Origin: Posidonia oceanica
Taxonomy: Eukaryota > Streptophyta > Magnoliopsida > Alismatales > Posidoniaceae
Direction: 5' to 3'
DNA length: 64,000 bases
Assembly (NCBI GenBank): GCA_037176725.1
Contig: JAZBRS010000039.1
Location: forward strand, 27,626,001-27,690,000
The notes beneath the pieces were generated by a model, which ran no database searches, was not told where the DNA came from, and was given only the letters and a program-made list of their open reading frames with translations. Position numbers and translations under genes: made by a program. How positions within the stretch are numbered: the first letter of the stretch is position 1; each line of letters opens with the position of its first letter. Positions 33,872 through 45,485 of this stretch are shown piece by piece.

Positions 33872-34971
33872 GAACAGCACTCCAGCTTTCGTCTTGGCCT
33901 TCTCACCGCTTGCTTTTGTGTTTTGCTTGCCTTTTGCTTTTGCTTGCCTTACCTGCTTACCTGCCTGCTTGTTTATTTACCTACTTTATGCCATGATTGC
34001 TTGCACTGCTTTATCTTTCTGAATCACATGTCTAAATAATTGCTTGTCACCATACATGTTTTTTGGGTGATGAATGCTTTGCTTTGCACATTTGCTATGC
34101 CACTGCACACGCACATGCCATGCATGCTTGCTTTTGACATGATAAGTGTTTTCTCTTCACTATCATGACCACATACACTTGCACATGCCATACCCATGCT
34201 TTTTGCCTTGCTGTGTGAATTGCTTGCCTGCTATGACTTCTTGTTTCTCTCCCCTTCGCATATGCCATGCCTAGGATAGTAGAAACTTGCATGCTTCTCT
34301 TTTGCTTAATCTAAAAGCCACAATAAAGCAAAGCAATAACAACTAAGCACAACTAGAGCCAGAACATGCAATTTTTACCCTTGGTTAATAAAACGCAAGT
34401 AAAACGCTTTAAAGCATTTGCATCAGCATTTTAGAAAGTATGCATTCTTCTCACCTGAGTCAACCCATAGTCTGAGAACGATAGTCTCGGCCTCTTGCCC
34501 CCAACGCTTTGGCGTGGCGCAAGTTAGTTGGTCTGTCCCCCCTTGTCCAGGGGTCGCGTCGGTGTTGTTGGAGGGTACCACCCATGCTTCTAGCAAGGTC
34601 GAGGCCACTAATGCACCATCCGTTACACCTGAGCTTTGGCAGGGTCGAGATGGGAGCCTTTTTTCTAACCTGGAGTCTGCCTAATCACATTACCCCTGAG
34701 TGCGTCCTGGTAGGTCATCTACTCGGGACATGCATGGTAAGAGAGCGCATGTTAGGGCATTCATCTACATCATGCCACCCCTAATAACTCTTTTTGCATC
34801 CAACCTCTAATGCGTTTATTTGTTTTGCAGGTAGGTGGAGATTCCTTTAGCTAGGATCCTGAGCATCCCTCTCTGTCTCTGAGTTGTCTGTCGCCTCCGA
34901 CAGTAGCTCTCTTTAGGTCTTGTGTCCCTACCTTCAGCCGTAGACCTGTTTGTTTTCACTCGCCGTCCGCT
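33872..34971 (+). other. TE-4 5' leader
   Basis: Non-coding leader of 1.1 kb with the GGTTAATAAAACGC motif near 34383 and the stem-loop CCCCT-TGTCC-AGGGG at 34539-34553. It is the sense equivalent of 15806-14708. Confidence 0.7.
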
Positions 34972-37164
34972 ATGGCCCAGCATGCCTGCGAGCCCTCTTC
35001 CTTTTTGGCGTCAGAGGAGATACCGACTTCGGTCTCTCCTTCCCCTGCTTTGGCATCCCCTGTCTCCTCACCACTTCTTGTGCAAGAGACCTCCCAGCCC
35101 TTTTATCTGGATCAAGGGTCAACCCCAGCTGACCTGGAGCTTGTCACCGCATCTGCCGTGATGACCACCACTCTGGCTCTAGGAGCGTCGCCTTCTGTTC
35201 CATCCCATGGCCTTCCCATCTCGGGAATCCAGCCTTCTGCGGCTTCCCTTTGCATAGGATCTACTCCTGTTGCTTCCTTGGTTTTCATGCCTCCTTTAGT
35301 GGACACCTCCTTGCGTCTTGGCCCGTTGGTCGATGCATTCTTTGCCTCGCAAGTGTAGCGTTTATTGGCTAAGGCCGATAGGCTGCAAAGCATGGCTCTT
35401 GCACTCAACCTGACTGTGGCCTGCTCTTCCTGCCCAACCCCTGGGGTTCCGGTGCTGCCCTCTGTAGCCCTGCAGGCGCACTACACTACACCCCCGCCCT
35501 TTCCGTTGCCTCGGCTCCACATAGCTCCGGCGATGGGATCGCATTATCGGCCTCCTGCACCTGCACAGCACCTTGCACTGCATGCAACTCCTTCCTCTGG
35601 TGGCCAATCTTTTGGATTGGCAGGAGCACGGCACCCCTTAGGCCCGTTGCCCGCCACCGTGCCAGTGCAACAGCTGCTGCTCCCCCGCACTACACCTTAC
35701 ACTGCACAGCATTCTATCTATCCATCTTCCTTGCATCAGGTTCAGACTCCTGCATACATAGCACCACACTTTGCACCCTTGCACGGGTATGCTGGCCCTC
35801 ACGCAACAACACCAGGTGGCGTGACGGTGGATTTGGAGGAGCACTCTCGCGCGACCCGCACAGCATACATGGTCCCTGCCTCTGCTGCACAACCATCGCC
35901 AGCAGTAGCCTCTGACACCTTCCTTACCAGGTTGGGTGATCTAGAGAGAGCACTTTGTCAAGTGCAAGACCAGGACCGCCAGCCTTACCAATTTCGCGAC
36001 CTCTGTCTCTTTCTCGAGGCCACACTCCCTTCGAAGTTCCGCATCCTGGACTTTGATAAATATGATGGTAGAGGCTGCCCCATTTCGCATCTGAAGGCAT
36101 ATTGCGGGGATCTTTCTCAGCTTCAGGTTGATGAAAGGCTCCTTATCCTCCTGTTCCAGAAGAGTTTAACCGGCCTCGCGCTCAGGTGGTTCACGTCCCT
36201 TGACACGGCTGCGGTGCAGACTTGGACTGGTCTTTCCCGAGCTTTCCTTAAGCAATATGCTTTCAACCTCGACTTGATCCCCAAGAGGGAGGATCTCGTC
36301 GCCATCCGGTAGAGGCCCCAAGAGCCATTCGGGGAGTATGTCGGTCGCTGGTGCTTCACAGCCGCCTAGGTCAGAGATAGACCCTTCGAGGAGGATTCTA
36401 TCGAGATGATCGTCAAAGGGGCACGACCAGCGACTGGGACTCTGCTTTGCATCCAGCACATCACTAGTTTTGCCTCGCTGATTAGGGTTGGTGCTTGCAT
36501 GGAAAGCTCACTACAGAGTGGGCATTTCCCTGTACTTTCTGCACTGGCTAGCCAGGCTGACAGCACCAGCAATCGTCGCAGCAATAATAGCAGCAACAAC
36601 TCCACTTCCGACTGCTCCGAGCAGCACGCCGCCGCATGCGCTGATCCTCTTGAGGTGCCTGCCTTTGTAGAAAGTCAGCCAGACCCTTTTCCACTAGTGC
36701 CCGCACCTATTTATGCACCCACTGCACACATTATCACCGTTGAGCCAGTGCATCACGTCGCACCAGCTCAGCAAGGACGACAGCCTAGGCAGAGATGAGT
36801 TTGCCGCGCCAAGAGCGACTTCACCCCACTTGGTGAGCCACTAAGCGCCGTCTTTCCCCAGGTTGTGTCGCTTCTGAGGCTTCCGGAAACTCGCTCGCCA
36901 CCAAATCCTCTTCCAAGGTGGTATGATGCGAGCAACCATTGCGATTACCATCGAGCACCGGGGCATTCGACAGATAATTGCCTCACTCTCTGGGATGTCG
37001 TTCAGGACCTGATTGACAACGGGACCCTCGCTGTCAGTCCGCAAGAGGCTGCTCGCACACCTGCACCTGCACTTGCACACCCTAGCGTAGTGAGCCCTTC
37101 CTCTTCTGAGCCTGCAGGCTTCGAGGATGCCGGAACCTCAAGGGCTTACCCCAATCTTCTTTGA
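34972..37164 (+). pseudogene. gag: TE-4 gag
   Basis: A single frame of about 731 codons from ATG 34972 to TGA 37162, broken only by stops that look like C-to-T changes: TAG 35356 (CAG in TE-2), TAG 36310 (CAG in TE-2), TAG 36367 (also in TE-2; CAG in TE-3) and TGA 36796. It has a Pro/Ser/Thr-rich N-terminal third, then the gag core from about 35930 (L-G-D-L-E-R-A-L, F-R-D-L-C, R-W-F-T-S-L-D, K-R-E-D-L) and a knuckle at 36940-36981 (C-D-Y-H-R-A-P-G-H-S-T-D-N-C). The Asn-rich stretch before the knuckle seen in TE-1 and TE-3 is reduced to an Asn/Ser run. There are no frameshifts, unlike TE-2. It would supply particle protein; no enzymes follow it. Confidence 0.9.
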
Positions 37165-37566
37165 ATCCAGCTCTGCCCCGGTGGGTCCTTCCGATCCCAT
37201 TGGCACAATCCCCCTTCCCTCTCCCCTTGTTTGTCCAGGGGATGCTCGGAAGTGCAATGACAGAATCAACAGCAAGCTCAGTCACAACACCGTCCAGGTA
37301 AGCTCCTTCTCCAGCATCAGCAACCCTAGTGCTCCCCGCACTGCCGACAGCAAATCTCGCCGACAACATCAGTAGCGTAGGGGCAGACCCAGTAGCTCCC
37401 TCCCGAGGTCGCTGACAGGTAAGTCCCTCCTACCTCTCTTTTGTTTCCTGCACTGTCTTTCCTTTTTGTTATGTTTTGTTTTTTGTGCCATGGCAAAAAT
37501 CATAAAAAGCATAAAAACAGCAAAAATCCTAAAAAACCTGCATTTCTTTTTCTGCATGCATTCATC
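37165..37566 (+). other. TE-4 spacer after gag
   Basis: Non-coding; matches TE-2 12515 to 12120 in reverse. It contains a Pro/Ser-coding-like tail without motifs and a run of AAAAAT/AAAAGC words near 37490-37560. I see no gene. Confidence 0.55.
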
Positions 37567-37820
37567 ACTGGGCTGATACCCCTAACTATCCGGCGATAGG
37601 TCCGTTAACCTATCATCACCGGGCTGATACCCCTAACTATCTAGCGATAGGTCCGTTAACCTATCACCACCAGGCTGATATCCCTAACTATCCGGCGATA
37701 GGTCCGTCAACTTATCATCACTGGGCTGGCAGCCCTAACTGCTCGGTGATAAGTCTGTTAACTTATCATTCAGGCTGATATCCCTAACTATTCGGTGATA
37801 AGTCCGTCAACTTATCACCT
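37567..37820 (+). repeat. TE-4 hairpin array 1
   Basis: Five units of about 50 bp. Each has GGGCTGATA with a short hairpin (GATA-CCCCTAAC-TATC, or GCAG-CCCTAA-CTGC in the fourth unit) and then a longer one (GATAGGT-CCGTTA-ACCTATC or GATAAGT-CCGTCA-ACTTATC). The paired changes keep both stems intact. Confidence 0.82.
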
Positions 37821-39254
37821 ACACATATCAATCACTTTGCATGCATATCCATCATCTTGCACGTATCTACCATCATGCATTGTCATTTATTGCATGTACA
37901 TATCATTTCTTGCATCCTGTAAAGCATAAAGCCAAAAAAATCAAGAAAATAAAAAACAGCAAAAATATTTTCTTCGCCTTTCTACTGATTTCCCTTTTTA
38001 TGCTTTCCTAAACAAAAATCATAAAATTACAAAACCTATGCAAAACCTAAAAAACATGTTTGTCCTTTCCCCTGCTAAACTATGCAAAACCCACAAACAT
38101 TTGTATAATTAGAAACCTAGCTTTGAACAAACAAGCAGTGCCTGGAGGATGTCAAGCAGTGACAGTCTTAGGCAGGTCTCACCCGAGCGGCGCCATCTCT
38201 TGTGTGTGGCTACAGAGTGAGACTAGAGCAGAATAGAGCGACTCGCTGAGCTTAAAAACTCCCAGAGCGAGGTCGAAGTTAACCAGAGAGTCCACCAGAT
38301 ATGGAGAGGACCAAAGCAGAGCAGAGCATAGCTAGAGGCTGTATACACATTGCAGAGGCTGAAGGTGTACGCCGATCAGTCGAACTCTCAATGCCTCATC
38401 CGAGACTGCTACCCCAAGAGGGTGAAGACATGCATATCCAAAAGAATAGAGGTCATGTGAGCAAAAGAAATGACAACATGATATGCATGCTGAGCACAAA
38501 AGGAAAATGTAGAAAGAAGTTGAAGAAAGAAGGCGCTTATGAGAGGAGTGACTCAGACGAGCGTCGAAGCCCCCTCAGCTATCAGCTTCGAGCGCCACAC
38601 TGGCAACTACACGGGATGCATCATCAGGAGGACCTGGCCCCACCCTCCGGGCGCAGCAGCATGCTCCAATCTCCTCTGCAGACATCTCTACTCCCTTGGC
38701 AGGCTAGATGCGGATCCAGTCACTCATGAGGGGAAAAGAAAGATCTATCCTGTGAGTGTCAAAAGCAGTACTTGGTCCCCGAAGAATTGAGACGGAGGCC
38801 GAGAAGCTGCATCCAACGCTTCTACTACCCTACAGCCAAAGGCTATACCCTGCAAAGCCAAGGCCTCATGCCGAACCAAGAGTGAGAAAGAGAGCCACCG
38901 ACTACAACTCGGCATGGCATTGCTCGAGGATCGAGTCTCCTGAGTCAGGAAATGTAGAAGCACCCTCTTGGCATAGCTACTTTAAGTCCAAAAGCCACCA
39001 AAACATGCATGCTGTAATATATCTTTATCTTCCTTTCTCCCTGTTTTCGAAAATCGGGGCCAAGGACGAGCATTTTTGCCTGCCTCGCTCAGAGGCTCCA
39101 CGATTTTCAAAATTTGCCGCCCACCGCGTGGGTAGGTCCGTGATGACCGGCATGTACCTCGTTAGTCACCTCGTGACGCCGCGAAGCATGCCCACGCTGA
39201 GACCATTGCACGCCTATCACGATGGGTTCCTGTTTCCTTTCTGCATCATTCTGC
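37821..39254 (+). other. TE-4 inter-array region with a conserved short ORF
   Basis: A non-coding stretch with one sense ORF of 142 codons at 38301-38729 (Ser/Arg/His-rich; contains M-H-I-Q-K-N-R-G-H-V). The corresponding TE-2 region (11479 to about 11080 in reverse) keeps the first 60 or so codons recognisable and then shifts frame. I recognise no domain. It could be the wreck of an older coding region or chance openness of a conserved RNA region. Confidence 0.45.
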
Positions 39255-39960
39255 ATCCAGGCTGGCAGCCCTAACTGCTCGGCGATGGGTCCGTCAACCT
39301 ATCATTTTATCATGCCATCATTTCTGCATTCGGGCTGGCAACCCTAACTGCTCAGTGATGGGTGAGTTAACCTATCACTCTGCATTCCTCTACATCGGGC
39401 TGGTAGCCCTAACTGCTTGGTTGACGCCCGTTAAAATGTCATCCCACTTATCCGCGTTGCATACGGGTTGATATCCCCAACTATTCGACGATAGGTCCGT
39501 TAACTTATCACCTTGCATTTGCATTATTCCATTGCATCTCCCACCATCATTGCACTTTGCGCGGTGTGCGCTTACATCCATCTCACTGCATTCGGGCTGG
39601 TAGCCCTAACTACTCAGCTGACAAACCCGTTAGTGTTGTCTCCGCTTTGCATTTTGATGCTAGGGGCATCTTTATTTAGCTGGCCCACGGTATCCCATTT
39701 CCATCTACATTTGGGCTGACATCCTTAACTGTTACGGGAGCGTCTACGGACCTTTGCCACACCTTCGGGTATGGTATTCCTGTTGCATTCGTGGTTACAA
39801 GCTGTCCCACTTGTAATCACCCCTCTTGCCTGACAGACTCGCTGGCCTATCACCACCCATCGGGTTGATAGCCCCAACTATCCGGTGGTGAGTCCGTTAA
39901 CTCCCCATGAGCTGATAGCCTTAACTATCCGGCAATAGGTCCGTTAACCTATCACCCATT
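39255..39960 (+). repeat. TE-4 hairpin array 2
   Basis: A looser array of about eight units spread over 700 bp. It includes GATGGGT-CCGTCA-ACCTATC, TAG-CCCTAA-CTA, GACAA-loop-TTGTC and GATAGGT-CCGTTA-ACTTATC (G-T pair). It corresponds to TE-2 10560-9996. Confidence 0.75.
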
Positions 39961-41541
39961 TCATCTTAGTGTAATAGCATTTTTGTTGCATGGCATTAGT
40001 ATTTCATCATCTCGCAGTCATTGCGCGACCAAGATCGTTTTCCCGATTTCGCGTGCCCCGCGTTCCATCTATTTGTACACTGCATTTCACAGCATCTGCA
40101 TTGCATAGCATCATGTAGCTTCTTTGTATCCCCTTGTAGAGTCAGTCCTAGTATTGTATCTCATCATTACACGGACATCGCGTGCTTAGGATCCGAACCC
40201 CAGGTTCACGTATTGCCTAAGGCAGCATCTTCGTCGCCCGCATGCTTCTTTTTATAGCATTGCTGACTCAGGATGATGCTTACAGTGGTGTGTAGCCCAG
40301 GATCGCTTTCTCGGTTCTGCGTGCCCGGCGTTCCGCTGCATACCTTGCATCCCATTGCATAACATCTCATGCATTGTACCCTTATTGTGCTGCCACTCCT
40401 CTATGGTCCTTCCATCAACTCCCGCATTCGGCTTTCCTGGGTCTTTTCGTACCCACCGCTGCATGCACATCCTCTGCTTTACTTTTAGCATATTTACTTT
40501 CTGCGGTATCCCATGCACTTGCATCGCCATTCGTCTACAGCTGAGCTTTGTGAATGGCACCCCCATTGCTTGGCCTACATGCATTGGCCAGCGACAGCAT
40601 TGCATTGCATTTCCACTTTTTCGCGTGCATGCACCATCCCGCTTTCCCCTAGAGGAGTTTCAGTGCAGTAAGCGTTAGCGTAGGCATATCATTTGCACGG
40701 CATTCTAGTGTTTGCATTCATATGCATTTTCATTCACCTTCTTGCATTGCTTAGGACCCCTCCTCTGCATTGCATTGCCCCTTCTGCCTCTTCTGCCTGT
40801 CTACTGCCTCGCTTGGAGGTAAGCACTTTCTCCTTCTCATGGCCTCGCGAGCTCCAGCTTGTTTTAGTTGTCCAGAACGGACAAGGGCCCTTGGTCTCCC
40901 CTGGACTAGCAGCCTGCCCAAGCGGCAAGCGCGTTAGCCCTCCCGGAGCAACTTTTTGCGCAAGCTCGGACAAGCAACCAACTTGCCGCAATGCCCTGTA
41001 GAACCCCCTGCTTCTTCTCCATGCATTACTCTGCATTGCCCCAGCATTGGCACAAGCACACACAGCATTAGCACCTGCACCCAAGCATTAGCTCTCACAA
41101 GCATTAGCAAGCACTCACCGCAAGCATCAGAACCTGCAAGCATTCAAGCACTAGCACCCTCAAGCATTAGCATCCGCAGCACAGCAAGCACCCCATGCAT
41201 CAGCATCGGCATTAGTGCCATCAATCACCATGCACCAGCATAGCATCTCCCCATGCACAGCACTCGCACGCACACTAGTTCATACTAGTTCAGTGTCGGC
41301 ATTCGCATCACATACCAATTCTGCACTAACATCTAACATAACCTCTGCACTAACTTCTACATTAGCATGCATTGCATTGCATTAGCATCTTGCATCTACA
41401 TTTGCATTGTGGCATCGAGTCATGATTTCCGGTGCATCCGCTAGATAAGTGACTCATGCCTACAGCAATTTGCGCTCCTGTCGGCGTCAGGTAGGGTGTC
41501 TTGTCAACCTTGAGCAGCGGTCTCGCTATGCTTGACCTCAC
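39961..41541 (+). other. TE-4 pre-PPT region with ATGC-rich zone
   Basis: Non-coding and homologous to TE-2 9995-8459. About 41020-41430 consists largely of GCATTAGCA/TGCATTGCA words. From about 41493 it carries the 5' arm of the stem that embraces the PPT. I see no gene. Confidence 0.6.
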
Positions 41542-41556
41542 TCAGGGAGGGGCATC
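41542..41556 (+). other. TE-4 polypurine tract
   Basis: TCAGGGAGGGGCATC immediately before the LTR start TGTAGACACC. Confidence 0.88.
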
Positions 41557-44500
41557 TGTAGACACCCCATTCTTATAGCCCGGAAGTTGGTTGTTTTCTC
41601 CTGCAGGCTTGCGTGGACTCGGGAATGGCACTCCTTTTTCTAACCCTTTTCTACCCCAAAACCTAGCCCAAAACCTTGCCTAAATCCCAGGCCTAAACCC
41701 TAAGCCTTTCTTTACACCTTTTTAAACCTTTTTAGCCCAAACCCAAGCCCTTTTGCAACCTTTTGCCAATTGAGTGTGTTGGACACCGGAATAGGCAGCG
41801 TCCAACGTTGGACGTGCCCTGTGCCAGCGTCCAACGTTGGACGCCTCCTGCTCCGGCGTCCAATGACTCGGTTGTAGCAGCGGCTGCTCCGCCCCCTTCG
41901 GCTCACCGCCCGTCCACTCCACCGCCTCCCCGCACTTACTACCCATCCCCTCTCCCACTCTACGCCATCCACTACCATCCAAACCCAAGTTACTACCCAT
42001 CTTCTCCCCATCAGCACCTAATCCACTCTCTAACCCCTCACTGCCAGCAGCTGACTTCCGCCGCCGGCACCTGCCACTGCCCTGACCTCGCCGGTGTTCT
42101 GACAGCACCCATGCCCTCCCCTGACAATCCTCGTGGCTTCCCCACACTCACCTGCACTTGCCACCACCTGCAACTGCCAGAATTTGGCCTGCAACTCTGA
42201 CCTACCAGCGCTTGAACCCAAGCATTTGCAACAAAACCGCAACTTCCAGCCATTGCAACACCCACCACACCGAGTCCAGAGAGAATTCGCCACCTCCAGA
42301 GCATAGAGTACACTCCCCTCTCCGTCCTCGACCTCTCGCGACCTCTTCTGGAGCTTCCAGTAGCTCGTGCAACCTCACCGGAGTTGCTCCTGCTGCTACA
42401 TCAGCAACGCCGGCAAGCAAGGTGGAACTGCCGTTCCAGGCCGTCAAATGGTAAGCTCTCTATCCCCATAGGTCGTGCATGTCTGATAGTATGTTCCCAT
42501 ACTTTTTTGCAATTGTTTGAATCCTTTTGGCCGCGATTCGTGGCCAAGAGGGAGTTCAATGTGTTGGACGCACCAGCTGGTGCGTCCAACGTTGGATGTG
42601 GCATAGGCCAACGTCCAACACCCTGCCTTCCTTTGCTCATGTTCTAATGCTTTCCATGCCTTGCCACTGCTTGTTATTTTGTAAACCCATGTAGCATGCC
42701 TCCTTTATTTGTTTTTTGATGTCATACCATGCCCATATCCATGCTTTGATCCATGCCTAAGCCTTTTGCATGATTTAAGTTCATCTTGCTTCCTGCCTGC
42801 GTTGGACGTCTGGGTGAGCCGCGTCCAATGTTGGACGCTGGTTCACCCAGCATCCAACACATCTGTTAGCTGTAACTTGCTGCCATGCATACATTTATGC
42901 CTATTCTTTGATGCTATTTCATGATCCATGCTTGCTTAGAGATGCCTGGCCCCTAAGGCAACCATGCTTAGGTTTGCTAGGTCTTTTCAAGTTGCATGCC
43001 TTTCTTTTGCAAGTTTATTTCTTTGTTTCCATGCTTTTTCTCTTTTTATCTTGCTTTTCCTGGATTAAATGCTTGCTGTGGATGTTTACTTTGTTCTGGT
43101 ATGCCTTGGTATGTCTGCATGCATATAGGTGGGGTTAGAGCTGAGCTCCCCCTTAGCACAGGTGAGTATGCATCCTGCGGTCGTTGGACGCTAGTGGCTT
43201 CAACGTCCAACGTTGGATGCTGCTGCCTCTGGCGTCTAACACTGCAATCCATTTGTTTGGCTTCTGTTAGCTTGCATGATGTTCTGATCTTCTTGCTTGC
43301 ATGTCTTCTACGTTTATATGCATGTATAGCTTCCTTTTCAACTGCTCTTCATCCTTCATTAGATTATTTGTTATTTTATGCATGTTTTTTGTGTGTTGAA
43401 CCTCCTAGAGCGTTGAACGCTGCTGGTGCAGGCGTCCAACATTTGACGCCGGCCTAGCTTGCGTCCAACGTTCTGGTTGTGCCTCTGGCCTGGCACAAGC
43501 TGCAGCTGGTAAGTTCTTGGTTTTTGTGTGATCCCTTGCTTGCATGTCTACCCCATGCTCATCTCCAGTAGCCCAAATGCATGCTCCCATTTTCTATTTG
43601 CCTTTTGTATGCTTCTCTCTCTCTCCTTGTCTTCTGATCTGTGTTAGACGCCTGTTTCTCTGGCGTCTAACGTTGGACGCCAAGCCTATAGGCGTCCAAC
43701 AACCTGCTTGCTTTGATCGTTGATCCTGGCTTGCCCCTTGCTCTGATTCCTCTTCTAATCCTCAGTTAGGTTAGACCTGCATGTCCTGCACCCATTTAGT
43801 TGCATTCATGCATTTGTACTGCATCCATGTAGCTAGAGTGCATCATTTTTTAAAAACTAGCATGCTATCTGCCTCCAGCAGGTGTTGGACACTAGCAATG
43901 CTAGCGTCCAACATTGGAAGCTGCTGTTGCCAACGTCCAATGCTTGTAGATGGCTGACAGTCATTTTAAAACGTCGATTTTGCTTCGCTCGTCGTTTTCC
44001 ACGTTTTCTTGCTTCTTTGGCTTGCTGCAACCCCTATGCATGTTGCCCAACCCTTTGTTTTAGTTTTGCACCCCAGTTTGCACCGTTTTCCGTGTTTTGC
44101 ATCGTTTTCCGTGTTTTGCATCGTTTTTCTGCTCCTTTGCATAGTTTTCCCCGCCCTTTTGCATCGTTTTCTGCTCTTTGCCTCGTTTTCCATGCCTCGC
44201 ATTGTTTTCCGCATCTCGCACCATTTTCCGCACCTACTTTGCTTTATCGCTTGCATGTCGCTTGCATTGCTTGGTTTCCCTGCAGTTTTGCTTTATCTCT
44301 TGCATCTACATTTAGGGTTATGATGCTTACTACTTAGGTGTTCTCACGAACCAGGGTCCGCCTAGTTCGGAACACTAGCAACGTTGCTGAGCACATAAAT
44401 AGCACGTTTATTTCCCATGCATAGCAAGTAGGTGTTCATGGCATTAGGCATTAGGCTAGCATTTCCCTGCATTAGCGCGAGATTGCCTAAGAAAGACCGA

Positions 44501-44895
44501 CTCTCAGACGTATCGGGGGTGCCTAACACCTTCCCCGTGCGTAACAGGAGTCCTTGTCCTTTCTCTTGGCTCGCATCGACCTTTTCCTTTATCCTAGGCA
44601 TGAGTCATGGCATAGCATAGCATGGCATAGCTTAGCTTAGCATTGCATCCCTTTGCCCCTCCTTGTATCCGATTTTGCATGTCTTTTCATGCTTTACCCC
44701 CGGTTTTCCCTGTCTTCCAATTCTATAGACCTGGTGGCGACTCCGATTTTGTCTTATCATTTCTTTTCTTTTTTTGCCAATTTTTCCGAGTCGAGTTTCT
44801 TCCCTCGGATCCAGCCGCATATAGTGAGTCTATTTTGATCAGTGCACGTAAGCTTTGGTAACATGCATGGATGATCAGAATTCAGGATTACTACA
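41557..44895 (+). repeat. TE-4 3' LTR
   Basis: A full-length LTR of 3339 bp, TGTAG...CTACA. It holds seven ACGT-palindrome clusters (near 41776, 42560, 42798, 43180, 43397, 43645 and 43882), the degenerate ~30-bp array (about 44060-44240), the conserved block near the LTR 3' end (44515-44560) and a short (CATAG)n-like run at about 44608-44640. It ends exactly against LINE 3' sequence at 44896. Confidence 0.92.
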
Positions 44896-44970
44896 GTAGG
44901 AAAGTGTTCGAGTACTCAAAACAACTATCACCAGAATATAAAAAACAACAACCCAGCACTACTTAGTCTT

Positions 44971-45474
44971 CTAATGAATTGAAGGAATACCCCACCTGTC
45001 TAGATTGCATAAACCACACAATTCCCTAGGTAGATTAGAGTAAGAATGATAAGAACTATCCACTCTAGAAAGACCTCCCTGCTTAGCCAAGAAATCAGCT
45101 GCAAAGTTGCTCTCACGATAACATTGAGAAAGGACAATGCCATCGAACATAGGACGTCGCTGAATTAATTTGCACCATCTGCTACATTTCCACTGAATGG
45201 ACACCTTACCCGTAATCATATGAATAACTGCCTAAGAGTCAGATTCCACAACATATAATGGCAAACCAGCATCCCCACAGTTGCTCATGAGATCCCAAAC
45301 AGCCCTCATTTCAGCTTCGTTATTAGTAACAATCCCATAATAGTTAGAGAAAGCAAATATAACCATACCACCACTGTGACGAACAATGCCTCCTCCACTA
45401 GAAGAGGATAAAGAGCTAGAACCATCCACATTACCTTTGAGGCCAAGCCTAGGTGGCAACCACCTTAAGATCAT
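44971..45474 (-). pseudogene. LINE RNase H domain
   Basis: Plant L1 ORF2 often ends in an RNase H domain. Here the frames give L-K-G-N-V-D-G-S-S (first catalytic Asp), N-N-E-A-E-M-R-A (Glu), V-E-S-D-S (Asp) and, after a stop near 45230, E-S-N-F-A-A-D-F-L-A-K-Q-G, the usual C-terminal motif with the last Asp. All four acidic positions are present; one stop (between 45219 and 45232) splits it. Confidence 0.85.
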
Positions 45475-45485
45475 ATACCACGTCT

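Larger units (their letters stand above)
31526..44895 (+). mobile_element. TE-4: gag-only Tat-type element, family of TE-2, left LTR truncated
   Basis: Order: truncated 5' LTR, PBS, leader, gag, hairpin arrays and other non-coding DNA, PPT, 3' LTR. It matches TE-2 along its length in opposite orientation. It carries no protease, RT, RNase H or integrase. LTRs compared over two stretches (120 bp at 31861/42909 and about 180 bp at 32100/43148) differ at two positions by eye, roughly 1%, so it inserted more recently than TE-2. The left end is lost together with any target duplication. The right LTR ends at 44895 against LINE sequence. Confidence 0.88.
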
